DNA of 64,000 bases, taken from the NCBI GenBank assembly GCA_041920215.1, contig JAYRSJ010000007.1, positions 1 to 64,000 of the forward strand, in the 5' to 3' direction. The stretch is from JAYRSJ01 sp041920215. GTDB lineage: Bacteria; Pseudomonadota; Gammaproteobacteria; Burkholderiales; Burkholderiaceae_C. Below the pieces are notes generated by a model. The model was not told where the DNA came from. It did not search any database and was given only the letters and a program-made list of their open reading frames with translations. This document shows, piece after piece, positions 48,901 through 56,086 of the stretch; position 1 is the stretch's first letter, and each line of letters opens with the position of its first letter. A program made the translations under genes and the position numbers.

Positions 48901-49347
48901 CGCCGCTCGCCCGAGGGCTCGCCCACCTTTGCGAACATGCAGCAGAGCTTCCGCGGCCATCTGGCCCTGCTGATCAACGAGGACACCTATTCCGACGGCG
49001 AGACCTTTGCCGAGGGCTTCAAGCGCCTGGGCCTGGGGCCGGTGATCGGCAAGACCAGCTCGGGCGCGGGGGTCTGGCTGTCGGACCGCAACCGCCTGCT
49101 GGACCTGGGCATCATGCGCGCCGCCGAGACCGGACAGATGGGGCCGGACGGTCAGTTCATCATCGAGGGACGGGGCGTCACGCCGGACATCGTGGTGGAC
49201 AACCCGCCGCGGGCCAGCAGCCAGGGCCAGGACGCGCAGCTGGAAGCGGCCATCGCGCGGCTGCAAAAGGCCATGGCCGAGCGGCCGCTGCGCCCGGTCC
49301 AGCCAGGGTCCTACCCGCGGCCCTACGCGCAGCCACTGAAGCCCTGA
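45967..49347 (+). CDS. Exported tricorn-like S41 protease
   Basis: A 1126-aa tricorn protease homologue. The signal peptide (ALSLLLAALALSPLAPSRA) implies a periplasmic location. The first ~680 residues are WD/TolB-like beta-propeller repeats (LPSPDGQWLAFTAQYAGGTEIYRMPAGGG; LSWSADGRYLAFVQP; VFSPDGRWLYFISNR), interrupted near residues 570-600 by a Lys/Ala/Pro-rich linker. Then come a helical C1 region (RDHFYDKRMHGVDWQAV), a PDZ domain (GLGLQAGDVITAVNGRDA) and the S41 catalytic domain. Catalytic candidates are His783 (GALHSQVG), Ser1009 (TYSDGE) and Glu1067 (IIEGRGVTPDI). It degrades peptides by family inference. Confidence 0.9.
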   Translation: MNQIPMLRQPALSLLLAALALSPLAPSRASQPAETGGQLGFYRQPALAAEQVYLVAEGDLWRVGLDGGRAERLTTHAGQEGYPLPSPDGQWLAFTAQYAGGTEIYRMPAGGGVPQRLSWEGGGMQLWGYTAGGEILYSGLDGLPGRQLFAIDTRTLARRTLPVGQASDGALSADGKTLYFTRNGLHGDNARRYRGGAIARLWTLALDGQTEARPLLAEGNNDRRPMPYRIGAQQRIAFLSDRDGTVNLWSVDKDGQDLRQHSRHQGWDIRHAASDGSRVVYALGADLYLLDLAQPDATPRKLEIRLGGDFEQQRQRWVSKPQDFLTDTAFAPNGERVLLASRGRLATQGLGTLRRAELPQPADSRCRQAAFSADSQQVFAVCDFSGEPEIWRFAANGLGQAERITDDASTQRSGLLPAPDGRHLAHTDKEGRLFLTDLRAQPRPLTRQIGHDRLAADISQLSWSADGRYLAFVQPLRNSNRGQIQLHSLADGQTHTLSSDRYDSDSPVFSPDGRWLYFISNRNLTVSGAGGPWGDRNMGPFFDRRGQVFALALQPGQPFPFAARTELDTAAEAKADTKPELKPEAKTGAKPPQSKPAGAAPAIVFEGLAGRLHQVPLPAGNYRELRTDGKRLWFLDSELERKTSLKSLAIGNEEAKPELLSGDVRSYALSADGRKLMLVRGGLGGAAPEILIVDAAPKLPAELGRAQLRWSDWQIATEPRAEWRQMFADAWRLQRDHFYDKRMHGVDWQAVRAKYEPLVERLASRQDLAELMAQMVGELGALHSQVGAGDLRSGPEEPGAAALGARLERVAQGWRIAHIYAGDPELPAEAAPLAAPGLGLQAGDVITAVNGRDAAAVPHLNELLRGQAGKQVLLALRSRTGQSLQRIVTPVPLRREHQLRLRDWQIGRAQAVQQAGQGRIGYLHLRAMGPEDIADFAREFYAQIDREALIIDVRFNGGGNIDSWILEKLLRRAWAFWQRRSPEGSPTFANMQQSFRGHLALLINEDTYSDGETFAEGFKRLGLGPVIGKTSSGAGVWLSDRNRLLDLGIMRAAETGQMGPDGQFIIEGRGVTPDIVVDNPPRASSQGQDAQLEAAIARLQKAMAERPLRPVQPGSYPRPYAQPLKP

Positions 49348-49362
49348 GGCTTGGAGGGCGGC

Positions 49363-50628
49363 TCAGCCGAGCGTGACGCGGGCGAACTTGCGCTTGCCGA
49401 CCTGCACGACGAAGCAGCCGGCCTGGACCTTCAGGCCCTTGTCGCTGACGAGGCTGCCGTCGATCCGGACGCCGCCCTGCTCGACCATGCGCAGGCCCTC
49501 GCTGTTGGAGGCGACCAGGCCGGCCGCCTTCAGCAGCGCGCCTATGCCCATCTCGGTGCCGGGCAGCGCAATCTCGGGCACCTCGTCCGGGATGCCGCCC
49601 GCCGCCCGCTTGTTGAAGTCGACCTCGGCCGCATCGGCAGCGGCCGCGCTGTGGAAGCGGGCGGTGATCTCCTTGGCCAGCAGCACCTTGGCGTCCTTGG
49701 GGTTGCGCCCCTGGTCCACCTCGGCCTTGAGCTGGGCAATCTCGGCCAGCGAGCGGAAGCTCAGCAGCTCGAACCATTTCCACATCTGCACATCGCTGAT
49801 CGACAGGATCTTGGCGAACATGCTGTTGGCCGGCTCGGTGATGCCCACATAGTTGTTCTTGGACTTGGACATCTTCTCGATGCCGTCCAGGCCCTCCAGC
49901 AGCGGCATGGTCAGGATGCACTGCGGCTCCTGGCCGTATTCCTGCTGCAGATGGCGGCCCATCAGCAGATTGAATTTCTGGTCGGTGCCACCCAGCTCCA
50001 GATCGCTCTTCAGCGCGACCGAGTCGTAGCCCTGCATCAGCGGATAGAGGAACTCGTGCACCGAGATCGGCGTCTGGGCGGCGAAGCGCTTGGTGAAATC
50101 GTCGCGCTCCATCATGCGCGCCACCGTGTACTTGGCCGCCAGCTGGATCATGCCGCGGGCGCCCAACGGGTCGCTCCATTCGCTGTTGTAGCGGATCTCG
50201 GTCCTGTCCGGATCGAGCACCAGGCTGGCCTGCTTGTAGTAGGTCTCGGCGTTGTGCTTGATCTGCTCAGGCGTCAGCGGCGGGCGGGTGGCGTTGCGGC
50301 CCGAGGGGTCGCCGATCATCGAGGTGAAGTCGCCGATAAGGAAGATCACCTGGTGGCCCAGGTCCTGCAGCTGGCGCATCTTGTTGAGCACCACCGTGTG
50401 GCCCAGATGGATGTCGGGCGCGGTCGGATCCAGGCCCAGCTTGATGCGCAGCGGCTGGCCGCTAGCCTCGGCCCGCGCCAGCTTGCGCAGCCAGTCGGCC
50501 TCGGGCAGCAACTCATCGACGCCGCGCTTGGATATCGCCAGCGCCTCCAGCACCCGATCGCTGACAGGGGGGCTGCCCGCCGGCAGAGTGGCGGGGTGAT
50601 CGGTGGCGGTAGTTCGCGATTCGGACAT
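49363..50628 (-). CDS. tyrS: Tyrosyl-tRNA synthetase
   Basis: Class I aminoacyl-tRNA synthetase, 421 aa. The HIGH signature is HLGH (in DIHLGHTVVLNKM) and the KMSKS loop is intact (KMSKSKNNYVG), with a C-terminal S4-type RNA-binding domain (GIGALLKAAGLVASNSEGLRMVEQGGVRIDG). The ATG at 50628 gives the normal length for the long proteobacterial form; a much longer in-frame ORF upstream is not homologous. It is convergent with the tricorn gene (15 bp) and divergent from the M23 peptidase gene. Confidence 0.96.
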   Translation of the reverse strand: MSESRTTATDHPATLPAGSPPVSDRVLEALAISKRGVDELLPEADWLRKLARAEASGQPLRIKLGLDPTAPDIHLGHTVVLNKMRQLQDLGHQVIFLIGDFTSMIGDPSGRNATRPPLTPEQIKHNAETYYKQASLVLDPDRTEIRYNSEWSDPLGARGMIQLAAKYTVARMMERDDFTKRFAAQTPISVHEFLYPLMQGYDSVALKSDLELGGTDQKFNLLMGRHLQQEYGQEPQCILTMPLLEGLDGIEKMSKSKNNYVGITEPANSMFAKILSISDVQMWKWFELLSFRSLAEIAQLKAEVDQGRNPKDAKVLLAKEITARFHSAAAADAAEVDFNKRAAGGIPDEVPEIALPGTEMGIGALLKAAGLVASNSEGLRMVEQGGVRIDGSLVSDKGLKVQAGCFVVQVGKRKFARVTLG

Positions 50629-50688
50629 GAGCGGCTTCTTTTGACTTGAGTCAGCGCTAGAGCGTTGATTTATCGGGTTTTCTTGGCA

Positions 50689-50715
50689 TTGACGGCGCAA
50701 TGGGCTCGGTATACT
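50689..50715 (+). promoter_or_regulatory. Candidate promoter of the M23 peptidase gene
   Basis: TTGACG (5/6) and TATACT (5/6) lie only 15 bp apart, shorter than optimum. The predicted start near 50722 leaves a leader of about 150 nt with a CCCCT-GAAG-AGGGG hairpin at 50740-50753. Confidence 0.5.
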
Positions 50716-50753
50716 CGCGGCTCGCCTGCCTTGTGCAAGCCCCTGAAGAGGGG

Positions 50754-50870
50754 ATGCGGTCGGCAATTCTAGTGGACGCCCCCGTGGCGGCCCCTGCTTC
50801 TCAGCCGAGCCCGCACCCCGCGGCACGGCCAGAACAACAAGGCTCAGGCCGACGATTGGGTATCTGCTAG
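50754..50870 (+). CDS. Possible upstream ORF in the M23 peptidase leader
   Basis: An ATG directly after GAAGAGGGG opens a 38-codon ORF rich in Ala, Pro, Gln and Ser. Its TAG ends one base before the GTG start of the peptidase gene. The GTG itself has no ribosome site, so re-initiation after this ORF would explain its translation. There is no homology to support it and composition is not clearly coding. Confidence 0.25.
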   Translation: MRSAILVDAPVAAPASQPSPHPAARPEQQGSGRRLGIC

Positions 50871-50871
50871 C

Positions 50872-52254
50872 GTGATTGACTGGAAAAACGAACTGAAGAG
50901 CGTGTTGGCCAGGACCGACGCTTTCGCAGCTCGCCATCCGCGCGCCCTCACCGGTGTTGTGGTGGGTGTGCTCGGCGGTTTTGCGGTCACGGCCTTTGGT
51001 ATCGCACCGCTGGCCCCGAATGCGGCCGAGCTGCAGCGCTACACGATCAGCGAAGCGGTGCAGCTCGACGGCCTGGACAGCCAGCTGAATGCCCTGGCCA
51101 GCCATTCGCTGGACCTGGTGCGCAATGACATCACCCGCAGCAGTGACACGGCCGACAGCCTGCTGCGGCGCATGGGCGCCTTCGATGCTGCTGCCGCGCA
51201 GTTCCTGCGCAGCGATCCCTTGGGCCGCCGCGTGCTGCAGGGACGGGTTGGCAAGCTGGTGCAGCTGAGCGCCGATGCCCAGGGCCGGGTTCAGTCCATC
51301 ACCGTCCGCTATCCGGCCGAGGCCAGCGAGCAGCTGGCCAGCCATTTCAGCCGTCTGAGCATTCAGCGCGATGGCGAAAACTTCAGTGCCAAGCTCGAGA
51401 CCGTACCGCTGAGTACCCAGGTGAGGCTAGGCAGCGGCACCATACAGACCAGCCTGTTTGCCGCCACCGACGAGGCCGGCATTCCCGACGCCATCGCCTC
51501 GCAGATGGCCGATGTGTTTTCCGGCGATGTGGACTTCCATCGCGAGCTGCGGCGCGGCGATCGCTTCTCGGTCGTGTTCGAGACGCTCACCGCCGATGGC
51601 GAACCGATCAACTGGGGCCAGTCCGCCGGCAAGGTGCTGGCGGCCGAGTTCGTCAACAACGGTCGCACGCACGCGGCTGTCTGGTTCCGCGACAGCGCCA
51701 ACGGCAAGAGCGGCTACTACGGTTACGACGGCCAGAGCAAGCGACGCGCCTTCCTGGCCAGCCCGATGGAGTTCTCGCGCGTGACCTCCGGCTTCGCGAT
51801 GCGCTTCCATCCGGTGCTGCAGAAGTGGCGCGCCCACAAGGGCGTCGATTTCGGCGCGCCGACCGGCACACCGGTGCGCAGCGTCGGCGACGCGACGGTC
51901 AAGTTTGCGGGCTGGCAGAACGGCTTCGGCAATGTCGTCTTCCTTCAGCATGGCGGTGACAAGGAAACGGTCTACGCCCACCTCAGCCGCATCGATGTGC
52001 GCAAGGGTCAGCGCGTGGAGCAGGGCCAGCGCATCGGCGCGGTCGGCGCCACCGGCTGGGCCACCGGCCCGCATCTGCATTTCGAGTTCCGCAGCAAGGG
52101 CCAGCAGCAGGACCCGCGCCTGATCGCGCGCAGCTCGGAGGCGGTCGTGCTGTCGGCGGCCGCGCGGCCGCAGTTCGTGCAACAGGTGGCAAGCGCCCGT
52201 ACACAGCTCGACGTGGCCGCTTCGATGGGTGCCGGCGTCAGCGGCACCGACTGA
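50872..52254 (+). CDS. M23 family metallopeptidase (LytM/MepM-type murein endopeptidase)
   Basis: A 460-aa membrane-anchored murein hydrolase with one N-terminal helix (ALTGVVVGVLGGFAVTAFGIAPL) and a long periplasmic region with an OapA/Csd3-like fold (FSGDVDFHRELRRGDRFSVVFE). The LytM domain carries zinc ligands His322 and Asp326 (HKGVDFG) and H401-L-H403. Likely to cleave D-Ala-mDAP cross-links. The start is GTG; there is no alternative start between the upstream in-frame stop at 50770 and the membrane helix. It is followed by anmK, also a wall-recycling gene, after 37 bp. Confidence 0.92.
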   Translation: MIDWKNELKSVLARTDAFAARHPRALTGVVVGVLGGFAVTAFGIAPLAPNAAELQRYTISEAVQLDGLDSQLNALASHSLDLVRNDITRSSDTADSLLRRMGAFDAAAAQFLRSDPLGRRVLQGRVGKLVQLSADAQGRVQSITVRYPAEASEQLASHFSRLSIQRDGENFSAKLETVPLSTQVRLGSGTIQTSLFAATDEAGIPDAIASQMADVFSGDVDFHRELRRGDRFSVVFETLTADGEPINWGQSAGKVLAAEFVNNGRTHAAVWFRDSANGKSGYYGYDGQSKRRAFLASPMEFSRVTSGFAMRFHPVLQKWRAHKGVDFGAPTGTPVRSVGDATVKFAGWQNGFGNVVFLQHGGDKETVYAHLSRIDVRKGQRVEQGQRIGAVGATGWATGPHLHFEFRSKGQQQDPRLIARSSEAVVLSAAARPQFVQQVASARTQLDVAASMGAGVSGTD

Positions 52255-52291
52255 GGCCGGCGAGGGCCCGCCAGCCTGCCCGGGCAAACGC

Positions 52292-53416
52292 ATGAGCGAT
52301 CTCTATATCGGCCTGATGTCCGGCACCTCGCTGGACGGGGTCGACGCGGTGCTGTGCCGCTTCCAGGGTGAGGCCGCCGTATTCGAGGCCTTGGCACACC
52401 GTCACGCCGCCTTCCCCGAGACGCTGCGCCAGGAACTGCTGGCCCTGAACAGCAGCGGCCCGGATGAGGCCAGGCGCTGCGCCCTGGCGGCCAACGCCGT
52501 GGCGCGCAGCTACGCTGCCCTGGTACAGCAGCTGCTGGCCTCCAGCGGCCAGCGTACCGATGCGGTACGCGCCCTTGGCGCTCATGGCCAGACCATCAGG
52601 CACAGGCCCGGCGCCTTCGACGGCACCGGCTTCAGCCTTCAGCTGCTCAACGGCGCGCTGCTGGCCGAGCTGAGCGGCATCGCCGTGGTCTGCGATCTGC
52701 GCAGCCGCGATGTGGCAGCAGGCGGTCAGGGCGCGCCGCTGGTGCCGGCGTTCCATCGAGCCCTGTTCGCGGAGTCGGGGCGCGATATTGCGGTGCTCAA
52801 TATCGGCGGCATCAGCAATATCAGCCTGCTGGGGCAAAAGGGCGATACGCTGGGTTTTGACTGCGGTCCCGGCAATTGCCTGATGGACCATTGGGTGCAG
52901 ACGCATCATGGCCGGCCCTACGATGCCGATGGCAGCTGGGCCGCCAGCGGCAGTCCGATTCCGGCCCTGCTGGCCGGCATGCTGGCAGAGCCCTTCTTCG
53001 CTCAGACACCGCCGCGCAGCACCGGACGCGATCTGTTCAACCCGGGCTGGCTGCAGGACCAGCTGAGCCGCTCAGGCCTGCTGAACGCAGCGCCCGCCGA
53101 CATCCAGGCCAGCCTGCTGGAGCTCAGCGCACAGGCCATCGCGCAGAGCTTTGCAGTCGCGGGTGCGGCCTCACCGGCCAAGCTCTATGTCTGCGGCGGC
53201 GGAGCGCTCAACGGCCAGTTGATGCGCAGGCTGCAGGCCCTGTTGGCGCCTACCGAGGTGCTCAGCAGCACAGCGGGCGGGCTGGATCCCATGCTGGTCG
53301 AGTCCAGCGCCTTTGCCTGGTTGGCCATGCGCCACTGCAGGGGCCAAGCCGGCAACCTGCCGGCCGTCACCGGCGCCCGCGGCCCGCGGATTCTAGGGGC
53401 CTACCACCCCGCCTGA
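52292..53416 (+). CDS. anmK: Anhydro-N-acetylmuramic acid kinase
   Basis: Converts 1,6-anhydro-MurNAc to MurNAc-6-phosphate during peptidoglycan recycling, cytoplasmic, 374 aa. Motifs include GLMSGTSLDGVDAVL, LGAHGQTIRHRP, GGQGAPLVPAFH, NIGGISNIS and YVCGGGALNG of the sugar-kinase-like fold. The ATG at 52292 gives the conserved MSDLYIGLMSGTS start. It ends shortly before a terminator shared with the convergent erpA. Confidence 0.96.
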   Translation: MSDLYIGLMSGTSLDGVDAVLCRFQGEAAVFEALAHRHAAFPETLRQELLALNSSGPDEARRCALAANAVARSYAALVQQLLASSGQRTDAVRALGAHGQTIRHRPGAFDGTGFSLQLLNGALLAELSGIAVVCDLRSRDVAAGGQGAPLVPAFHRALFAESGRDIAVLNIGGISNISLLGQKGDTLGFDCGPGNCLMDHWVQTHHGRPYDADGSWAASGSPIPALLAGMLAEPFFAQTPPRSTGRDLFNPGWLQDQLSRSGLLNAAPADIQASLLELSAQAIAQSFAVAGAASPAKLYVCGGGALNGQLMRRLQALLAPTEVLSSTAGGLDPMLVESSAFAWLAMRHCRGQAGNLPAVTGARGPRILGAYHPA

Positions 53417-53447
53417 CCGTCCAATGGGCACCGCCCCCCCAAAATAC

Positions 53448-53473
53448 AAAGACCGCCCGGTTGGGCGGTCTTT
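53448..53473. terminator. Bidirectional intrinsic terminator between anmK and erpA
   Basis: AAAGACCGCCC-GGTT-GGGCGGTCTTT is a perfect 11-bp stem with a 4-nt loop and A/T ends on both sides. It lies 31 bp past the anmK stop and 22 bp past the erpA stop. Confidence 0.85.
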
Positions 53474-53495
53474 GCGCGAAACAGGCGGCAGGCAA

Positions 53496-53870
53496 TCAGA
53501 CCGAGAAACTCGATCCGCAACCGCAGGTGGTCGAGGCATTCGGGTTCTTGATCACAAACTGCGCGCCCTGCAGATCTTCCTTGTAGTCGATCTCGGCGCC
53601 CATCAGGTACTGCAGGCTCATCGCGTCGATCAGCAGCGTAACGCCGTTCTTCATCATCTGGGTATCGTCCTCGTTGACCGCCTCATCAAAGGTGAAGCCG
53701 TACTGGAAGCCCGAGCAGCCGCCCCCCTGAACGAAGACCCGCAGCTTCAGCTCGGGGTTGCCTTCCTCGGCCACCAGATCGCGCACCTTGTCCGCCGCAC
53801 TGTCGGTGAAGACCAGCGGGGCCGGCATGTCCGAGGCGCCAGCCAGAGGGGTGTCGAGAACTGCGCTCAT
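53496..53870 (-). CDS. erpA: A-type iron-sulfur cluster insertion protein ErpA
   Basis: A-type carrier delivering Fe-S clusters to apoproteins, 124 aa. The three cluster cysteines are visible: GGGCSGFQYGF and the C-terminal STCGCGSSFSV. The start at 53870 (MSAVLDTPL) has AGGA 7 nt upstream. Downstream of rplM-rpsI in the same direction, a common Burkholderiales order, though a terminator-like hairpin separates it from rpsI. Confidence 0.94.
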   Translation of the reverse strand: MSAVLDTPLAGASDMPAPLVFTDSAADKVRDLVAEEGNPELKLRVFVQGGGCSGFQYGFTFDEAVNEDDTQMMKNGVTLLIDAMSLQYLMGAEIDYKEDLQGAQFVIKNPNASTTCGCGSSFSV

Positions 53871-54005
53871 ACGAATTCCTATGCTGTTGAGGCAGGCCAG
53901 AAAGCGATATCTCCCAGGCCGCCGGTCGAGAATAAACCAGATGATCTCACACACCCCCCAGTCCCTGAGCGACGCAGGGGCTTGCGGGCCGAGGCCGGTA
54001 AAGAC

Positions 54006-54040
54006 AAAGGCCGCCCATATCGAAATATGCAGCGGCCTTT
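54006..54040 (-). terminator. Terminator hairpin downstream of rpsI
   Basis: AAAGGCCGC pairs with GCGGCCTTT around an inner CATAT-CGAA-ATATG stem, giving a long two-part hairpin. On the minus strand it ends in TTTGTCTTT, 43 bp after the rpsI stop and 136 bp before the erpA start. Only partial U-run, so read-through into erpA is possible. Confidence 0.65.
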
Positions 54041-54082
54041 GGGGCAGCAGTCGCCTCGCCGAGGCGGCTGCAGCAAGATCGA

Positions 54083-54475
54083 TCAGCGCTTGCTGAACTG
54101 CTTCCGGCGACGAGCACCGTGCAGACCGACCTTCTTACGCTCGACTTCACGCGCATCACGCGTGACGAAGCCGGCGCGGCTCAGTTCGGGCTTCAGCGCT
54201 GCGTCATAGTCGATCAGAGCGCGGGTGATGCCGTGGCGGATGGCACCGGCCTGACCCGACTCACCACCACCGTGCACGTTTACCTTGATGTCAAAGGCCT
54301 CGCCGTTGTTGGTCAGCAGCAGAGGCTGCTTGGCGATCATGATCGAGGTCTGACGGCCGAAGTAGTTTTCGACAGGCTTACCGTTGATGATGATTTGGCC
54401 CGTGCCCTTCTTCATGAAGACACGTGCGACCGACGACTTGCGGCGGCCGGTACCATAGTTCCAGTTTCCGATCAT
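54083..54475 (-). CDS. rpsI: 30S ribosomal protein S9
   Basis: 130-aa S9 with MIGNWNYGTGRRKSSVARVF, the conserved GKPVENYFGR and the basic tail GARRRKQFSKR that reaches the ribosomal P site. The ATG at 54475 has AAGGAG 7 nt upstream; the GTG one codon earlier is less likely. It lies 9 bp after rplM. Confidence 0.98.
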   Translation of the reverse strand: MIGNWNYGTGRRKSSVARVFMKKGTGQIIINGKPVENYFGRQTSIMIAKQPLLLTNNGEAFDIKVNVHGGGESGQAGAIRHGITRALIDYDAALKPELSRAGFVTRDAREVERKKVGLHGARRRKQFSKR

Positions 54476-54484
54476 CACCGCTCC

Positions 54485-54913
54485 TTAGATTTCCAGCGCC
54501 TTGGGCTGCTGAGCGGTATGCGGGTGGGTGTCACCGGCGTAGACCTTCAGCTTCTTCACCATGGCATAGCCCAGCGGGCCCTTGGGCAGCATGCCCTTGA
54601 CCGCCTTCTCCAGGGCGCGGCCCGGATGCTTGGCTTGCATGTCCTTGAACTTGGTGGCGTAGATGCCGCCCGGGAAGCCCGAGTGACGGTAGTACACCTT
54701 GTCAGTGGCCTTGTTGCCGGTGACACGCAGTTTGTCGGCGTTGATGATGACGATGTAGTCACCGGTGTCGACGTGAGGCGTGTAAATGGCTTTGTGCTTG
54801 CCGCGCAAACGGAGTGCCACTTCGCTGGCAACACGTCCGAGCACCTTGTCGGTGGCGTCAATCACAAACCACTCGTGCGTCACTTCGGCCGGCTTGGCGC
54901 TGAAGGTCTTCAT
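54485..54913 (-). CDS. rplM: 50S ribosomal protein L13
   Basis: 142-aa L13, with WFVIDATDKVLGRVASEVA, GDYIVIINADKLRVTGNKATDKVYYRHSGFPGG, and MLPKGPLGYAMVKKLKVYAG. First gene of the rplM-rpsI operon. A 313-bp non-coding region precedes it, with a hairpin just upstream of the start codon. Confidence 0.98.
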   Translation of the reverse strand: MKTFSAKPAEVTHEWFVIDATDKVLGRVASEVALRLRGKHKAIYTPHVDTGDYIVIINADKLRVTGNKATDKVYYRHSGFPGGIYATKFKDMQAKHPGRALEKAVKGMLPKGPLGYAMVKKLKVYAGDTHPHTAQQPKALEI

Positions 54914-54929
54914 GAGGTTCTTTCAATGC

Positions 54930-54958
54930 CCTGTGCCTGCGCTAGCGCAAACAACAGG
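54930..54958 (-). promoter_or_regulatory. Leader hairpin upstream of rplM, possible L13 autoregulatory site
   Basis: Outer stem CCTGT/ACAGG encloses a perfect palindrome TGCGCTAGCGCA (54938-54949), 16 nt upstream of the rplM ATG. L13 is known to repress its own operon in E. coli; linking this hairpin to that is inference. The remaining leader up to 55226 holds no ORF I would support and no clear promoter. Confidence 0.35.
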
Positions 54959-55226
54959 AAGTTCTTGGCTGGACTGTTCCGATGCACGCTCGTTCGGTGC
55001 CACTTATCAAACTGACCCTCCGGACACTGTCGCTGTCTTGCGAAGTGCCGGCTTGCCAAGGTGGCCTCTCAGTCTGCGCGCATGAGATTCTTTCCCGCAG
55101 CCAATTCCGGAAAAGCCCGCAAGTGTAGCAGAGGCCCTGCAGCGCGCCAAGCTCTCGACAGCTCACCCCAGGACGCGAGCGTGATGAGGGAGTACCATCC
55201 GGGAAACTACGTAGCAGACCCATGCC

Positions 55227-55967
55227 ATGAGCACGCCCGCCCCCAGCCCCGAACGGCAGCCCAATGACAGCACGAGCCAGGGTGCGGACAGCTCCGGAAC
55301 CTGGAATCCGGTCAGTGCGCTGCAGCGCTGGTCCTCCTGGGTGCCGATACGCTCGCTGGCGCGGCGCCATCGCCATCGCATCCTGCAGCATCTGCTGAGC
55401 CTGGGCGAGCGCGACCGTTATCTACGCTTCGGTTACCCAGCGTCAGACGAGCAGATCAGCAAGTACGCACTGGGCCTGGACTTCGAGCGTGACGAGGTGT
55501 TGGGCATCTTCAATCGCCGCCTAGAGCTGATTGCCATGGCCCACCTGGCCTATGCACCTGCCCCGCAGCGCGCGGGCAAGCCGGCGATGGCCGAGTTCGG
55601 TGTCTCGGTGGCAAGCAAGGCACGCGGGCGCGGCTATGGCGCCCGGCTGTTCGAACATGCGGCCCTGCATGCGCGCAACCGCGGCATCGAGACCTTGTTC
55701 ATCCATGCGTTGAGCGAGAACGCACCGATGCTGAAGATCGCGCGCAATGCGGGCGCAACCGTCGAGCGAGATGGCTCGGAATCCGAGGCGTGGCTGCGCC
55801 TGCCGCCGGACACGGTCAGCTCTCATGTCGGCGAGGCCATTGAGCGCCATATGGCTGAGCTGGATTTCCAGTTCAAACGCCATGTGCGGGTCATCGGCGA
55901 CATTCTTGACGGCGTCGCCGAGGTGAAGTCCCAACTCGAGGACAGCGGCAAGACCGCCCGCCAGTAG
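55227..55967 (+). CDS. GNAT family N-acetyltransferase
   Basis: A 246-aa protein with a central GNAT core. The acetyl-CoA-binding motif A is SVASKARGRGYGARLFEHAALHARNRG (R/Q-x-x-G-x-G/A type), with the preceding strand AEFGVSV and the following ENAPMLKIARNAGA. The N-terminal 50 residues and the C-terminal helix (HMAELDFQFKRHVRVIGDILDGVAEV) are specific to this group. Substrate unknown. Divergent from rplM. Confidence 0.82.
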   Translation: MSTPAPSPERQPNDSTSQGADSSGTWNPVSALQRWSSWVPIRSLARRHRHRILQHLLSLGERDRYLRFGYPASDEQISKYALGLDFERDEVLGIFNRRLELIAMAHLAYAPAPQRAGKPAMAEFGVSVASKARGRGYGARLFEHAALHARNRGIETLFIHALSENAPMLKIARNAGATVERDGSESEAWLRLPPDTVSSHVGEAIERHMAELDFQFKRHVRVIGDILDGVAEVKSQLEDSGKTARQ

Positions 55968-56015
55968 GCCGCACTGCCCCCTCGACTCGGGTAGGCCCCG
56001 GTACCGCTGTCACAA

Positions 56016-56060
56016 TATTCGGTTACATTTTTCCGAATAAGCAGCGCCTTGCCGGCGCTG
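56016..56060. promoter_or_regulatory. Two inverted repeats upstream of the DUF2726 gene
   Basis: TATTCGG-N10-CCGAATA (56016-56039) is followed by CAGCGCC-TTGCC-GGCGCTG (56042-56060), 26 bp before the ATG at 56087. The first is AT-rich and operator-like; the second would form a firm RNA hairpin in the leader. No T-run follows. Confidence 0.3.
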
Positions 56061-56086
56061 ATCAATGAAACGGCGTTACGAGGGCC

